The notes under the pieces: generated by a model | Databases searched by the model: none | The model's input: the letters and a program-made list of their open reading frames with translations, nothing else | Told to the model about the DNA's origin: nothing | Assembly: GCF_012489685.1 (NCBI RefSeq) | Contig: NC_080041.1 | Location: forward strand, 98,753,205-98,817,204 | Direction: 5' to 3' | DNA: 64,000 bases | Origin: Lotus japonicus | Lineage: Eukaryota; Streptophyta; Magnoliopsida; Fabales; Fabaceae | Program-made: the position numbers and the translations under genes | In this document: one piece after another, positions 25,419-36,023 of the stretch | How the letters are laid out: each line of letters starts with the position of its first letter | Position numbering within the stretch: position 1 is the stretch's first letter

Positions 25419-25728
25419 GTGAACCATTGAAATTAATTATAGTTATGATAATTTAGTCGTAAGTGTTGTAATATACTCCCTCCGTTTCATAATAACTGTC
25501 TACTTAAGAGAAAAAAAAATTTGTTTCACAATAACTGTCAACTTAGTATTCTAATAGAGCTAGAATTAGTTGATGTTTTTACATATAATGCTCCTATAAG
25601 AAGAATAAATGAAGAGAGATAAAAGTATATTGTAAAGGGTAAAATAGAGAAATAATTAATATTTTAAAAAGTTAACAAAATTAATTACATTTTTTAATAT
25701 GTGTGCATCTTTTCTAATTGGATACTTA

Positions 25729-26884
25729 GGTAGCGTTTGGTAGACATGTGAGAAGGGAACGGAACAGGACACATGGGTTCCGTTCTGTGTTTGTCATGTT
25801 TTTAAGATGGAACGGAACGGGACAAAAGGCTCCAGGAACGGGACACTTTGGTTCCCTGGAAAAGGGTGGAACGGAAGGGAACGGAACGGAACACTCTCTT
25901 AAAACTTTTGCAAGTTCAAAAATACCCTTAATTTGTATTTGAAATTTTATGTATCTAAACAGTTTAAAATCACTTCTAAAATTGAAAGCACTTATTATAT
26001 TTGTAGACAAAGTTAAATGAAAATCTACTTTTTAAAAAAAATCACTTAAAATGAAATCAATTATTTTTTCAAACGTAAAACCACTTGTTGCAAGCAATGA
26101 TAAACGAGCCAATTAGAGTGCGTTTGATTCAACTTATTTTAAAAAAATCACTTTTAAAATCAAAAAATCACTTTTTTAATCAAAATCTCATTTTTTGTGT
26201 TTGTTTCAGGTGAAGTTGAAAATAGATTATTTGAAATAGTTACTTTAGCTTATCATGAAAATCTATGATGATAGATGAGAGGAGATAAAAAAGTGATTTT
26301 AATTAGAGTAGTCAAACACGAATCAACTTAATTAAAATATAATCAATTATTTTTTTAAAAGTAAAATTTGTTTTTGTAAGTAATGATAAACGAGCAAATT
26401 AGAGTGCGTTTGATTCAACTTATTTTGGAAAAATCACTTTTTAATAAAAAAATCACTTTTTAAATCAAAATCTCACTTTTTGTGTTAATTTCAGGTGAAG
26501 CTGAAAACAGATTATTTGAAACAGTTACTTTAGCTTATCATGAAAATCTATGATGATAGATGAGAGGAGATAAGAAAGTGATTTCAATAACATACTGAAA
26601 CAACTTAAATAATATATAGGTGATTATTTTAAAGAAATAAGTGATTATTTCATGAAGTAAGCAATAACAAACGATTTCTATGCAAAATGTTCAATTGAGT
26701 TCAATTTGTTTTTCTCAATCAAATATTAAACATGCAGGGTTATATATGTAATTAAAATCATGGTTCTGTTCTATTGACTTGGAGTTACCAAACACAACAC
26801 ACAGAACATTATTGTCCTGTTCCATCCTGTTCTGTCCCGTTCCGTTCTGTTATGTCCTGTTCCGTTCTGTCACCAAACACTACC
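25729..26884. mobile_element. Harbinger/Tourist-type non-autonomous element, 1,156 bp
   Basis: The ends are inverted: GGTAGCGTTTGGT at left and ACCAAACACTACC at right, flanked by the 3-base duplication TTA (25726-25728 and 26885-26887), typical of PIF/Harbinger. Subterminal regions are rich in GAACGGAAC or GTTCCGTTC motifs. The interior contains a 286-base tandem duplication (about 26,099-26,670). There is no transposase. Confidence 0.7.
26099..26670. repeat. 286-bp tandem duplication inside the Harbinger-type element
   Basis: GATAAACGAG followed by C/AAATTAGAGTGCGTTTGAT starts at 26,099 and again at 26,385. Both copies later share TTATCATGAAAATCTATGAT and GATGAGAGGAGATAA. Copies differ by scattered substitutions and small indels. 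Confidence 0.8.
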
Positions 26885-26904
26885 TTATTGTGAAACGGAG
26901 GAGC

Positions 26905-27350
26905 TAGTAATAAACAAACATGCACACATGTGTGTGAAGATAATGCATATCTAGGTTAATATAAGCAATGCGTGTAAAATAGATTTGCTTGGACTCGGCT
27001 TTCTCTGCCCTATGTTTACTTTTTCTTTTTTTTTTTTGATAGGCGCTGTTTCTATGTTTACTTAAAGTTAGTTACTTAGAGTTAGAGTTAATTCCAGGGT
27101 TCGCTTATATCTAATATGCATGCACATGCGTGCTTGCCTACATAATTACATGCACATGCTTGTTTTCCTTCATAATTACTCGCACATACGAGCTTGTTTA
27201 TTTATTATTTTTACAAGTGTGACAAATTTGGACGTAAGATACTACACTAAATTGCATAAAAAGTTTAAAATAAGGAAATTAAGCATATTTTGAATCATTA
27301 TTTTCTTGTGTCACGTTGAATTTAAGATTCATATTAGAACTTGATCGTTT
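26905..27350. other. AT-rich intergenic DNA upstream of the zinc-finger gene
   Basis: No gene is supported. It contains a 30-bp retro-insertion scar at 27,022-27,051 and a partially repeated CATAATTAC / GCACATG-GCTTG motif around 27,115-27,195. Confidence 0.5.
27022..27051 (-). mobile_element. minimal L1-like 3'-end insertion (30 bp) with 12-bp TSD
   Basis: CTATGTTTACTT is repeated at 27010-27021 and 27052-27063. The insert reads on the minus strand AAACAGCGCCTATC then a poly(A) run, resembling an L1 3' terminus. Confidence 0.65.
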
Positions 27351-27356
27351 GCTCAA

Positions 27357-27366
27357 CTATATAAAC
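27357..27366 (+). promoter_or_regulatory. TATA box of the zinc-finger gene
   Basis: CTATATAAAC lies about 140 bases upstream of the ATG at 27507, suiting a transcription start near 27,390 and a short leader. Confidence 0.5.
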
Positions 27367-27506
27367 ATGATGTCATTTATCTTCTCTATGCTACGTACTA
27401 AGCCATACTAATTCACCTTAATTTATATCATTAGCTTCCAAAATCTTTAGCTAGTTAACTTGTACTTTTTCTTTGATATTAGTTACGTGCCTACAAATTG
27501 TTCATC

Positions 27507-27734
27507 ATGCCTCGTTGTTATGTGTGTGACAATGAGTTTTCAACTAAAGAAGTTTTAGATCAGCATGTGGCTAATCGACATTATCCTGGTCTACTATTAA
27601 ATTTCCAAGCTGCTCCACTTCAAGTTGATCTCAATGCTCCTCCTATTGATAGCAAGAAACAAAATGATAAAGGAGGAAAGGGAAAAGAAGATGGAAAAGA
27701 AAAAGCAAGCAAAAGCAATAAAACACAAAAATAA
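27507..27734 (+). CDS. small single C2H2 zinc-finger protein with EAR motif
   Basis: A 75-residue, single-exon protein starting MPRCYVCDNEF. The one zinc finger is C-x2-C-x12-H-x4-H at about residues 4-24. Residues about 42-47 read DLNAPP, a DLN-type EAR motif that in plants recruits TOPLESS-type co-repressors. The C-terminal 25 residues are strongly basic (Lys-rich) and could serve nuclear entry. By family analogy it would be a small nuclear repressor or adaptor; its target is unknown. An upstream in-frame ATG at 27498 would add three residues, and I prefer the second. A TATA box lies upstream. A CACTA transposon starts about 200 bases after the stop, perhaps in the 3' UTR. Coding status is inferred from motif and promoter layout. 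Confidence 0.6.
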   Translation: MPRCYVCDNEFSTKEVLDQHVANRHYPGLLLNFQAAPLQVDLNAPPIDSKKQNDKGGKGKEDGKEKASKSNKTQK

Positions 27735-28509
27735 TGAAAAATCAAGAAGAATGATGATGAACTTTCATTCATGTTTAATATGGAATTCTTTCGAAATCTA
27801 TGTAGAGAGAATTATAAATTCCTTAGAGTTTTCTCTGTCAAAGCAGTATTAACATTCATTCAAAACCAACCAGTGTATCTCGTTACATTTGCACTTGTTC
27901 ATGCTATGAGATTTTCTTCTTGAACTCCAAGAGTCCGTGATCACTACTACAGAAAAGGCCTTTCGTCACGGTTAAAACCGCTCATTTGTCACGGTTAAAC
28001 CGTGACGATAGAAGGCGTGACAATTGCTCAATTGCCACGGTTAAAGGCGGAACCGTGACAATTGATTCGCATGTTATCACGGTTTGTAAAGCGTAACCGT
28101 GACAATAGGTTCCTTCTATTGCCACGGTTACGTACTTAACCGTGGCAATAGAGGTTACCTATTGCCACGGTTACGTAGTTAACCGTTGCAATAGAGGCCA
28201 CCTTTTGCCACGGTTAAGAACGTAACCGTGACAACAGGTGACCTCTATTGCCACAGTTACTTAACCGTGGCAATAGGTGGCCTCTGTTGCCACAGTTTTA
28301 AACGTGACAATAGGTCATACACCTGGTTTGTTACTAAAAAAATCTAATAAGCTAATAAGGATTCTTCTCTTTGTTCCTACTAATTTGATACTAAACATGC
28401 ACTAAGTCTTAACGACTTAAACTAATGCTAATTGAGCTACAATTTTGCTTTTATGTTATGTGTAGAATTAATTCTATGTATCATGTAATCTTTTATCTTT
28501 TATACATAC

Positions 28510-28840
28510 CGTGGCACTGAGCACACTTGCTTCTCTTTTAGCAGATACTGAGGGTCCAACAAGTGCCTCAAGTAGTATGAATCCAAAGCTATAAGCATCA
28601 TCCTCTAAGTTTTTCATTTGCCTGAAATTACACATGTTGACAAAATCAAGAGACAAACTTAGGAAGAATCCACAAATAAATTATTAAACTACTAATGACT
28701 TTCTGCTAATTTATAAATGGATCAGAAGTTATCCAAGTTAAACTACTGATGACTCCCCACTTGCATCATTTTTCTCTGAGATAATGGACAATCCATAGTC
28801 ACTAAGCTTTGCCATCCAATCTCACTAAGCAAAACATAGT
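28510..28840 (-). pseudogene. captured fragment of an inactive LRR receptor-like kinase
   Basis: Two pieces of a kinase domain in the correct order on the minus strand. About 28,830-28,735 encodes AKLSDYGLSIISEKN, a subdomain VII with DYG in place of DFG as in catalytically inactive kinases. Exon 28621-28510 (acceptor tttcag, donor gtatg) encodes QMKNLEDDAYSFGFILLEAL, matching subdomain IX of the At3g03770-like inactive LRR receptor kinases. The first piece runs into a stop soon after SGESSV, and the LRR, transmembrane and most kinase regions are missing. It is therefore a DNA-level gene fragment inside the CACTA element, not a working gene. Confidence 0.75.
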
Positions 28841-29063
28841 TCAGGTGCAAAAGCTAAATATTGAGTCAAACTAATAGTGTACAAATTTCAAACTGAAAAT
28901 GAATCAAACTTAAATTTGAATAAAATCAACAAAACTCATAAGAAGGAAAATTTAGCACCCAAAATAAAGCAAAGGAACACATGACAATAACAACTTGCAG
29001 CCTGCAACTAAATAAACAGCAATATACATGATAGACCTATAAAGATGGCAAAAACATACACAC

Positions 29064-29803
29064 CTTCTTCAATAAGGCCCTTCAATGCCCATAAATCGCC
29101 CATAATTGGTCCACCTCCTCCTGTTAAGTCAGGGTACAACACTCATTTCAGCTGATAACTTCTAATGAGATTGACATGGCAACAATTAATATATATGCTC
29201 CCTCCATTATCTCATAACAGTTACTTATTTACATGTAAGTCAGAGAAATCAAAGCAACGAGATTATTTGGGCTGGGGGACTATTCCAGAGCAGGACACAA
29301 TCAATTCTTATCAAAAACCCTGAGAGACTATCTCAAACAAAACATGTTGATTCAGAACTTGAATTTTGCATAACACACATGTTGGGAAAAGAGGACTAAA
29401 CCTTAAAATACTTGTGTCCATGACATAAACATCAGATAACCACTTTTTTCCATCCCATCCACCACACCTGCATTCAAATAAACCCCACCTTATCACATGT
29501 TATAATTTGATCCTAATACAGCCAATTAGGATAAAAAGTCAAATTAAATGCTATAGATCTCACATAACAATTTTCCGGTTTCCAATTGCTGAAGCTGCAG
29601 TGAAATCCCTCGATGAAGGCAAGTCACCAAAGCTAGTTAATTCAGACCATTGCCATATATCTTGAACACCATCATTTGTTCCAAATGCCAACATGCCAAC
29701 AAACAAGTCAAGTCTCACAACATCAAAGTCTTCACAGAACATGAACTGAACAAATATTATACAAAATGCCATACCAGTATCCAGAACCCAAAAGTCCCCC
29801 AAC
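29064..29803 (-). pseudogene. captured fragment of a kelch-repeat gene
   Basis: Four exons in order on the minus strand with splice sites kept: from 29803 encoding LGDFWVLDT; about 29,659-29,572 encoding [20 protein letters not shown]; about 29,468-29,401 encoding [18 protein letters not shown]; about 29,113-29,064 encoding GGGGPIMGDLWALKGLIEEE. These are consecutive kelch repeats, most like the plant galactose-oxidase/kelch family typified by At2g36360. The frame can be followed across the first junction. The third exon reads CGGWDG where YGGWDG is expected, and both gene ends are absent. It lies within the CACTA element and is best read as transduplicated host DNA. Confidence 0.78.
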
Positions 29804-29849
29804 CTGTAAAATTCAGCCGTTAAGACGAGAAGTAAATAAACAAACACAC

Positions 29850-31385
29850 ATTTATGGTGAGAGCATCAAAGGTGATAAGCATTAATCTTAACTCTTCATC
29901 ATATAATCATACATGGATTATCAAGTTGAGATTTTTCAACTTAAATCTAATCTTGACACATGTTCTTGTATTTTTTTTTTGGGGATCCAAAATGTTCTAT
30001 GAACTTGAATTTTCAACAGCTCAATTTACAAGTGTGCAAGTCATTCAATAAATTGGAAAATCAACTTAACAAGCAAGGCATGATGCGAATCATGAAATCT
30101 GATTGTATACCAGCTCCAGAACAAACACCTTGGAAAATCTTCTTCAAAATGTGCTGGCACTTTATCAATAAAAGTAAATGACTATCAACTTTATATGAAA
30201 GAATTTCAGTGCAGAACAACTCAACTCACGACATGCTTGTTGAACAAAGGTTTGGCCAATAACTAATTAGACATTTAGCAACCAATTTTATGTTGTGTTG
30301 ACGAAAGTGAAGTGTGTATCCTTGTGGTCAACTAAATTCAGAATGCAAAGATTAAACTTGATATATTATAAGTTCAGCTACTTGAATTTTCACTCCCGAT
30401 ACTTATGGCATCCTTGGCATAGCACATTCCCACATGTTTGATTGCAATAAAACCAGTCCAAGCATATCAGCGAATTATAGAAGTAAAATTAGCAGCAAAT
30501 TGTAAGAGCAAATTATGCAAACCAGGCGGAATATCTCAGTTCCAGATTCTAAGCATTTATTGGATGCGCTCTCCTCCTGCCTTACTCTTCACAAATTCAA
30601 AAGAGGGCTGGTGCGCTACCTCAGTTATGGACTCCGTGCGTTTTTCAAGCTTTGTGATACTCACACATTCAACAAAAACATGAAGAAAAAGGAGAAAAAG
30701 TCAGTCAAGCATTTCATCAAACAGTTTGTAGATTAATAAGACATCAATAACACAGCTTCATTAGACAAGTTTTATGTGTGTAAGCTACAATGAAAATATG
30801 AGAAAGCAATTGAAACAAAAAGACCAAATATGGATGCCTACTAGAGGAAAAATAACAAATTGGATTTAGGAATAGGAAAAACTTCTTGGACATCCTAATC
30901 TATAGGAACAAGAAACAAGTGTCGTGTATAAAAACCATTGCAGTGCTGCCATGCTCTAGTCTAGTAACATCTCAATGGTCTATAGTACCTGAGATGAACA
31001 ATATGAAATCAAAGATGTACTCTCGAGATTACCTTTGTCTATAAGACACTAAGATTGAGATCCTCTCCCAATCACACATAATGAAAGACAGAAACTATGA
31101 CCATTGTTGGCAGCATTTTCAAGTATTGCCATCGGTTAAATTCGATTTTCCATAATGCAGCAACTTGTAAAACAAATATTCAAGAAAATATAGTCAAGTT
31201 AAGTTCAACCGCATTGTTCAGGAGATACAAAACAAGGTTTCTGTGAGGCATTTAATCAAACAGTTCTAGTGCATAAATTATTCTACCAATTGCAAACTAC
31301 ACTAATCAATAGCGTGACCACAAGAGTTACCAATGAATGAATAATATGATTTAGTAAACTTCATCCAATTGCCCAGAAGCTAGAA
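29850..31385. other. CACTA interior without recognised coding
   Basis: AT-rich sequence between the kelch fragment and the GC-richer right part. It may be captured intron or promoter DNA; no further exon was recognised. Confidence 0.45.
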
Positions 31386-31868
31386 TCACCTGCGAGGAAA
31401 TAAAGAGAGGCAGAACCACAGCAGAGAGAGAAAGTGGAACCAGCTTCCAAGTCGGGATGAGTTGGGAAGATGGTGCGCAGGCAATGGCACGGGCGGCACC
31501 ACCTTAGCCACCGTGTTCACTCTTCGCATTGCCGCCACAGGACGCGCCGTCGCGTGCTCAGGGAGGGTCACCTTCTTTGTTTTCATCTTCGTCACCGATC
31601 TGCTCTTCGAGTGAAACGAAGGAAACGGAGAAACAGATCTGGAACGAAATGTATCTAGAAGATAACAGAAGATTCTTCCACCATCATCGTGTGAGGGAAG
31701 GAGCGGCGCCGGTGGAATGGGCGGCACCGAGCAGGAGAAGGAGCGATTCTCCCATGCGAAGGAGAGGGAGAGAGAGAGCGATTGAGAAGCAGAGGGAGAG
31801 GAGGACTGACTTGCAGTGAGAACGAGAGGGAGAGAAGGACGTATTGCAGCGAATAGAGAGGGAACCAA
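31386..31868 (-). other. GC-rich, CT-rich segment near the CACTA right end
   Basis: On the minus strand this resembles a plant 5' leader with a short following exon: AACCCTAACCCTCTCGATC, many TCTCTC runs, then a mixed coding-like part. A 160-codon frame is open but the product is Ser/Pro/Leu low complexity, so I do not call a protein. It may be the captured 5' end of a host gene. Confidence 0.35.
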
Positions 31869-32186
31869 GAGAACAGATCGAGAGGGTTAGGGTTTTTGGG
31901 TAAGTGAAAATCTCAAAAAAAATTGTCTATTGCCACGGTTCCTAAATAAAATAATAAAATATTGTACCATTTTGCCACGGTTCCGTGTATAACCGTGGTA
32001 ACTGACCTATTGCCACGGTTCCGCCTATAACCGTGGCAATTGAGGCGTGGCAAAAGGTGTTTTCTGTAGTAGTGGATCGATTATTGTTGGTTATTTATAT
32101 CAAAATTTTATATGAAATAACTTTTTAATTCAAATCATTAATTTTCGCCTATGCATGTCTTCCAAACATGGAGCAAATTCTCTCAA

Positions 32187-32888
32187 CTAGCATTGTACTC
32201 GTGCAATGCACGGAGAGTGATTCTACAATTTGTTAGAATAAATTAAGTAATTTACGAATAAATTCTGCGATTTATTGCAATAAATTTAGTATTACATTTT
32301 GACACCGGCGACAAGAATGAAGTGGTTGTGTTCGACAAGGGAGGCGCTGGTCGCGCGCGCTGAAATGATAACACTGGTGAGTGTCGTTCGTGGGCTTGAA
32401 TGCAACCCACACCATCCCTATTCGCAGAGACAACCTGGCAACATTGGTGGAGGAGCGGCGATGGAGCTTGGCTTGGTTACAAGACTTGTTGGATTCAATT
32501 GATTGTGTTACGATTAGGGTTTGTATCCTTGAATTTCAGCCTAGCCTATGTAGATCATCTTCTCTTTGAATGATATGGGTATTGAAAAAACTGAGGGATC
32601 GGATTTTGGCTTCATCTGTTGTTGGTGTTGAGGGTATATGGCTATGGTATTAAAGAAAGTAGTGATTTTGAGGACTGAAAAAGTAGCCAAGATCTTTGAG
32701 GCGGAGGTGGTGGTGCCCAAAGGTGGCGGCGGTGCTCAGAGGCGGTGATGGTGACTGTAGGTGTTGGGTGAGCTTTGGTAAATTAGTCAAAGTGTGGAAA
32801 TAACATCAATTGCATAATTGGAATTTGAAATTAATTCAAGGATAAATTTGTCATTTCAAATGGTTGAAAGAGGTATTTATATAATAGA
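32187..32888 (-). mobile_element. Helitron-like non-autonomous element (minus orientation)
   Basis: On the minus strand the 3' end reads CCGTGCATTGCACGAGTACA then ATGCTAG followed by host T: a 5-bp-stem hairpin (CGTGC-ATT-GCACG) about 9 bases before a CTAG terminus, the Helitron 3' signature. The 5' end is less sure; TCTATTATATAAATACCTC at about 32,888 resembles Helitron 5' ends, but the preceding base is C rather than A. The interior has a GC-richer part (32,300-32,500 and 32,695-32,760) of unknown origin. No Rep/helicase is present. Confidence 0.55.
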
Positions 32889-33782
32889 GTATTTAAGAAC
32901 TGTGTATTTATTTTACTACATTTTTCATATCGATCAAAAAATATTTTCATTCATGGACAAATTTTAATCTTAAGAATATTGTTTTCAGAGGGATAAAAGG
33001 GGTGTGGTTGAAGACTTGAAGTAGACAAAGTGGGTGTAGGTTGATGAAAGAGTTACTTTTGGAATAATTTATTTAAAAAATAATAAGTAGTGTCAAATTT
33101 ATAAAATAAGTGTGTAAAAATCAATTCCCATGATTATATATAATGTGGTCCCTTGAAAGGTAGTCTTCAATCTAGCCCAATTTGAAGCTAAAAAAAGTGT
33201 GCACCATGGACTGTAGATTGCAAGACTTGCAATTATAGGTTTGGAATTAAGTGGATTTTTTAATATTAACAAAAAGAGATATACACAATGCTTCAATCCT
33301 GTGACCATTATAAAAAGGATTAAAGGTGCGTGCACTGTCAGAGTAAATTTTGTTTGTATAGCCATCTGATTGAATTCTGTCACGTCAAAAAATATATTTT
33401 TGTTTTAATTAAAATTGAAAATAAAAGTTATTATTCCTCATGACATATTGTGGTTAATTGTCAATATAAAATTGTTTCACACTGACTGTAAATATTCAAT
33501 AAACTCTTAAAAAAAATTAAAGCTAGTGGTATAATATAATACCTCCATTCTTTTATCACTTTGAACTTAGAGAAAAAAGAAAATCCACTAAGAATTTAAA
33601 GGGAACATTAATTAATGTTTGTCCAAATAAATTTTGGGTACAATGTTTCAATCATGTCACCATGAGAAAAAAAGTTAAGCTAAGGGTATGATATACGTAT
33701 ATTCTTTATTAACTATGAGCTTAGAGAAAATTATTGTTTCAATATATTTGTCTATTTAGAATTTCAAGAAAACAATCATTTG
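32889..33782. other. AT-rich intergenic DNA
   Basis: About 900 AT-rich bases with no supportable gene or classified repeat. Confidence 0.5.
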
Positions 33783-34205
33783 TTTTTTGTAAATGAGTGG
33801 GGCTTGGCCCCAGAAAGCAAGAAAAAACAACAAAAAGAAAGGAAAACAAACACCACACTAGTGAGAACTTAGCCCTTCTCATGCAAGAAACCAACATCGT
33901 CCATGACCAGCAACCACGTCATATCCAGCAATGGGACATCAAGAACCACCAATGGTCCTACTGAAGGGCCCCATATTTGGCAAGAAAATCCGCACACGCA
34001 TTCATCTGTCTCAAAGTATGAATCATTGACACCTCTCATTGCCGAGAGAGCCAATATCATTTATATCTCATATGAGAGTCGCACACCTATGTCGTGGAGG
34101 AGGCGCACCCAGAACCAGGGAGATAGCCTCTAGGGAGTCAGCTCGACAAAACCACATGCTTACTCCCACCATCCCAAGCGAGTTGGAATCCATGCAACAT
34201 GACTA
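33783..34205 (-). pseudogene. L1 retrotransposon remnant: RNase H region and 3' end (part 1)
   Basis: On the minus strand the sequence encodes HGFQLAWDGGSKHVVLSS, then in a shifted frame ADSLEAISLVL, and later NACADFLAKYGA. These are the ordered landmarks of the RNase H domain at the C terminus of plant LINE ORF2 proteins. At least one frameshift and several stops show that it is dead. Downstream (33,845-33,783) is an A/C-rich 3' region. The upstream part of the same domain continues at 36,024-36,085 on the far side of an inserted Harbinger-type element. Confidence 0.7.
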
Positions 34206-34208
34206 TTA

Positions 34209-36020
34209 GAGCAACTCCAACGCTGGTTTCTTAGCCCAGATGGAGTTGCTAAGAAACCAAGGGACAGTTTCTTATACATTGGAGCAGGGTTTCTTAAGGT
34301 TTCTTAATTTTTTGAACAGTGCGCAGGGTTCCTTCCACAAGGAACTTTGCTTTTGGTTCCTTAACATTAAAAATTATTATTTTCTCTCACCAAAACCCAA
34401 CTGATTTCAGTGGGAAAACAACAGAATGAAGATGAAGGCTAGAAGATGAAATTGAACCCAACACAAATATGCAGAACATAATAGGAAGACATGAAATTGA
34501 AAAACAAATTATCATTAATTTTTTGAATATTACAGAGAACACAAAAGTCAATTTTTTACAGAGAAAAAAAACCATGGGAGCTCCAATCTTGCAGTGCATG
34601 TGTGAAAAGGGACCTCATTTCCTCCGATCAAGTGGAAAAGGAACAACCTTTGCCCCGATCTGCTAAAGTTGATGAAGGGAAGTGACAGGGATGACAAATT
34701 TGATGGAAAAGGAAGCTCCTTTGATGGAAACAAGGGTTGTGGGGGGAGGATTTTGGCAATTTGGCGGCGGTGGTGGCCGGTTTGGGGTGGATTGTGGCTG
34801 TTAGATGGCGGTGGTGGTAGGTTGGGGGCGGATTTGTGGCCAGAGAGACAGAGAAGAAGTGAGGGAGAGAGGATTTGAACCCATAAGTCAGGAGAAGGTG
34901 AGGGAGAGAGGAAGGGAAGAAGGAGTTCTGCTAGGGTTAGTGATGAAAGGAGAGAGCGAGAGAGAGGAAATGAAAGAGCGTGAGAGTAGAGAAGAAATGA
35001 GAGAGGAGCGACTAGGGTTATGAATGGAGAGTGAGAGAGGAAAAGATATAATTTATAGTGGGTGACCGACTGAGCCGGTTTTCTGCCCGCTATTGACCGG
35101 TCCAGACCGGCTGTAACCGGTTTTCTGCCCGTTTGGGCGTGAATTGACCGATTTTACCGGTTTTCTCACCGTTTTGGCATCAGTCTTTGAATTTTCAGCT
35201 TCTATACATTCAATAAAATTGCTTTTGCTATAAAAAACACAATGTACTTTTTATTTTATTTTTAAGTTAATATGCTGATATTTAAATTTAATTGTTTTAA
35301 ATATTAAGTAAATTTAAATTAAATTCGTATAAATATTAATTAAATTATTTTTTAGTTGAAGTATTGATTTAGTATTAAATTTTAAATCTAAATTGGGTGA
35401 AAATAAATATTATAAATTTATGTTGTATGGTGAGACACGAGTGAGACCCTTCAAATAATAATTTAAGAAGTCATGGGTTGGAGCAAAATCTGCTTCAGTT
35501 CCTTAGAGCATCTCCAATGCTAGTTCTTATTTCTTAGTTCTTAGCACTACTCATGTGGGCCCGTATTGCCACATGTGCTTAAGCAACTCTCAAGCAATTT
35601 TGCTCAAACAATGAGTTCTTAGTTCTTAATTCTTACCATTATTCATTTGGTCTCACCAAACACATTATTTATACTTTTTATTTTCATAAAGTAATAAAAC
35701 AAAGCTCATAAGGTAATAAAATAATTTGGATGAAAGAGAAAAAATAATTTTTTATGTTAAGAACTCAAAGAGTAAAATTCATTATATAAGAACTGAGCTC
35801 TTATTTTTAAGAACTAAGAACTTCATGTCAGCACTTCTAGTGGTTAAGAACTCAGTTCTTAGTTCTTAACTCAAAAATAAGAACTAAAAATCTTGCATTG
35901 GAGATGCTCTTAGGAGTTCCTTAAGTTTGAAGTGGCAGTATGGGTCCACAGGAATACTGCAGAATTGTGTTGAATAGTGTGTTAAGAAACCAAATATGGA
36001 ATTTGTCATTGGAGTTGCTC
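34209..36020. mobile_element. family A1: PIF/Harbinger deletion derivative
   Basis: Ends GAGCAACTCCAACGCTGG and GGAGTTGCTC, flanked by TTA (34206-34208 and 36021-36023). Its left kilobase (to about 35,215) matches the left part of the autonomous copy at 53,152-54,300, including a GGTGACCG...AGCCGG and GACCGGTCCAGACCGG region. It then jumps to a match with about 57,706 onward (TCAATAAAATTG, TTTTGCTATAAAAAACACAA). So it lost about 3.4 kb holding both element genes. It also contains MITE B1 (35,506-35,909) and has inserted into an L1 remnant. Confidence 0.85.
35506..35909. mobile_element. family B1: 404-bp Tourist-like MITE nested in A1
   Basis: Ends GAGCATCTCCAATGC and GCATTGGAGATGCTC are perfectly inverted, with TTA duplicated at 35503-35505 and 35910-35912. 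The subterminal sequence has many TTAGTTCTTA / TAAGAACT motifs. TIR and TSD resemble family A (GAGCA-CTCCAA-GC, TTA), so the same transposase class could mobilise it. A second copy is the outer element at 52,856-58,201. Confidence 0.88.
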
Positions 36021-36023
36021 TTA

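Larger units (their letters stand above)
24311..25475. other. AT-rich intergenic DNA with retro-insertion scars
   Basis: No gene is supported. Contains a 14-bp insertion with a 20-bp target duplication (24,941-24,994), a 13-bp poly(A) insertion (25,248-25,260) and a SINE-like element (25,309-25,418). Confidence 0.55.
25476..26904. mobile_element. Stowaway-type MITE, split by a Harbinger-type element
   Basis: The left end is TA then CTCCCTCCGTTTCATAATAA; the right end reads TTATTGTGAAACGGAGGAG followed by CTAGTA. CTCCCTCCGT ends with a TA target are characteristic of Stowaway MITEs (Tc1/mariner). The MITE itself is about 270 bases; the rest is the nested element at 25,729-26,884. The right end has lost or changed a base or two. 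Confidence 0.7.
27942..32074. mobile_element. CACTA (En/Spm) element, 4.1 kb, non-autonomous, with captured genes
   Basis: The ends are perfect inverted repeats, CACTACTACAGAAAA at left and TTTTCTGTAGTAGTG at right. They are flanked by the 3-base duplication GAT (27939-27941 and 32075-32077), as CACTA elements make. Subterminal regions (27,960-28,310 and 31,920-32,055) carry many direct and inverted copies of a TTGCCACGGTTA / AACCGTGACAATAG motif, the expected transposase-binding repeats. No CACTA transposase is present. The interior has exon-intron fragments of two host genes on the minus strand and a CT/GA-rich segment at 31,400-31,870. Confidence 0.92.

Noticed and set aside
28120..28310. 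Repeated CCACGGTTA motifs considered as a regulatory or satellite array
   Set aside because: They are subterminal repeats of the CACTA element and recur at its other end.
31386..31868. 160-codon minus-strand frame and overlapping plus-strand frames
   Set aside because: Low-complexity Ser/Pro/Arg products from a CT/GA-rich segment inside a CACTA element; no domain.
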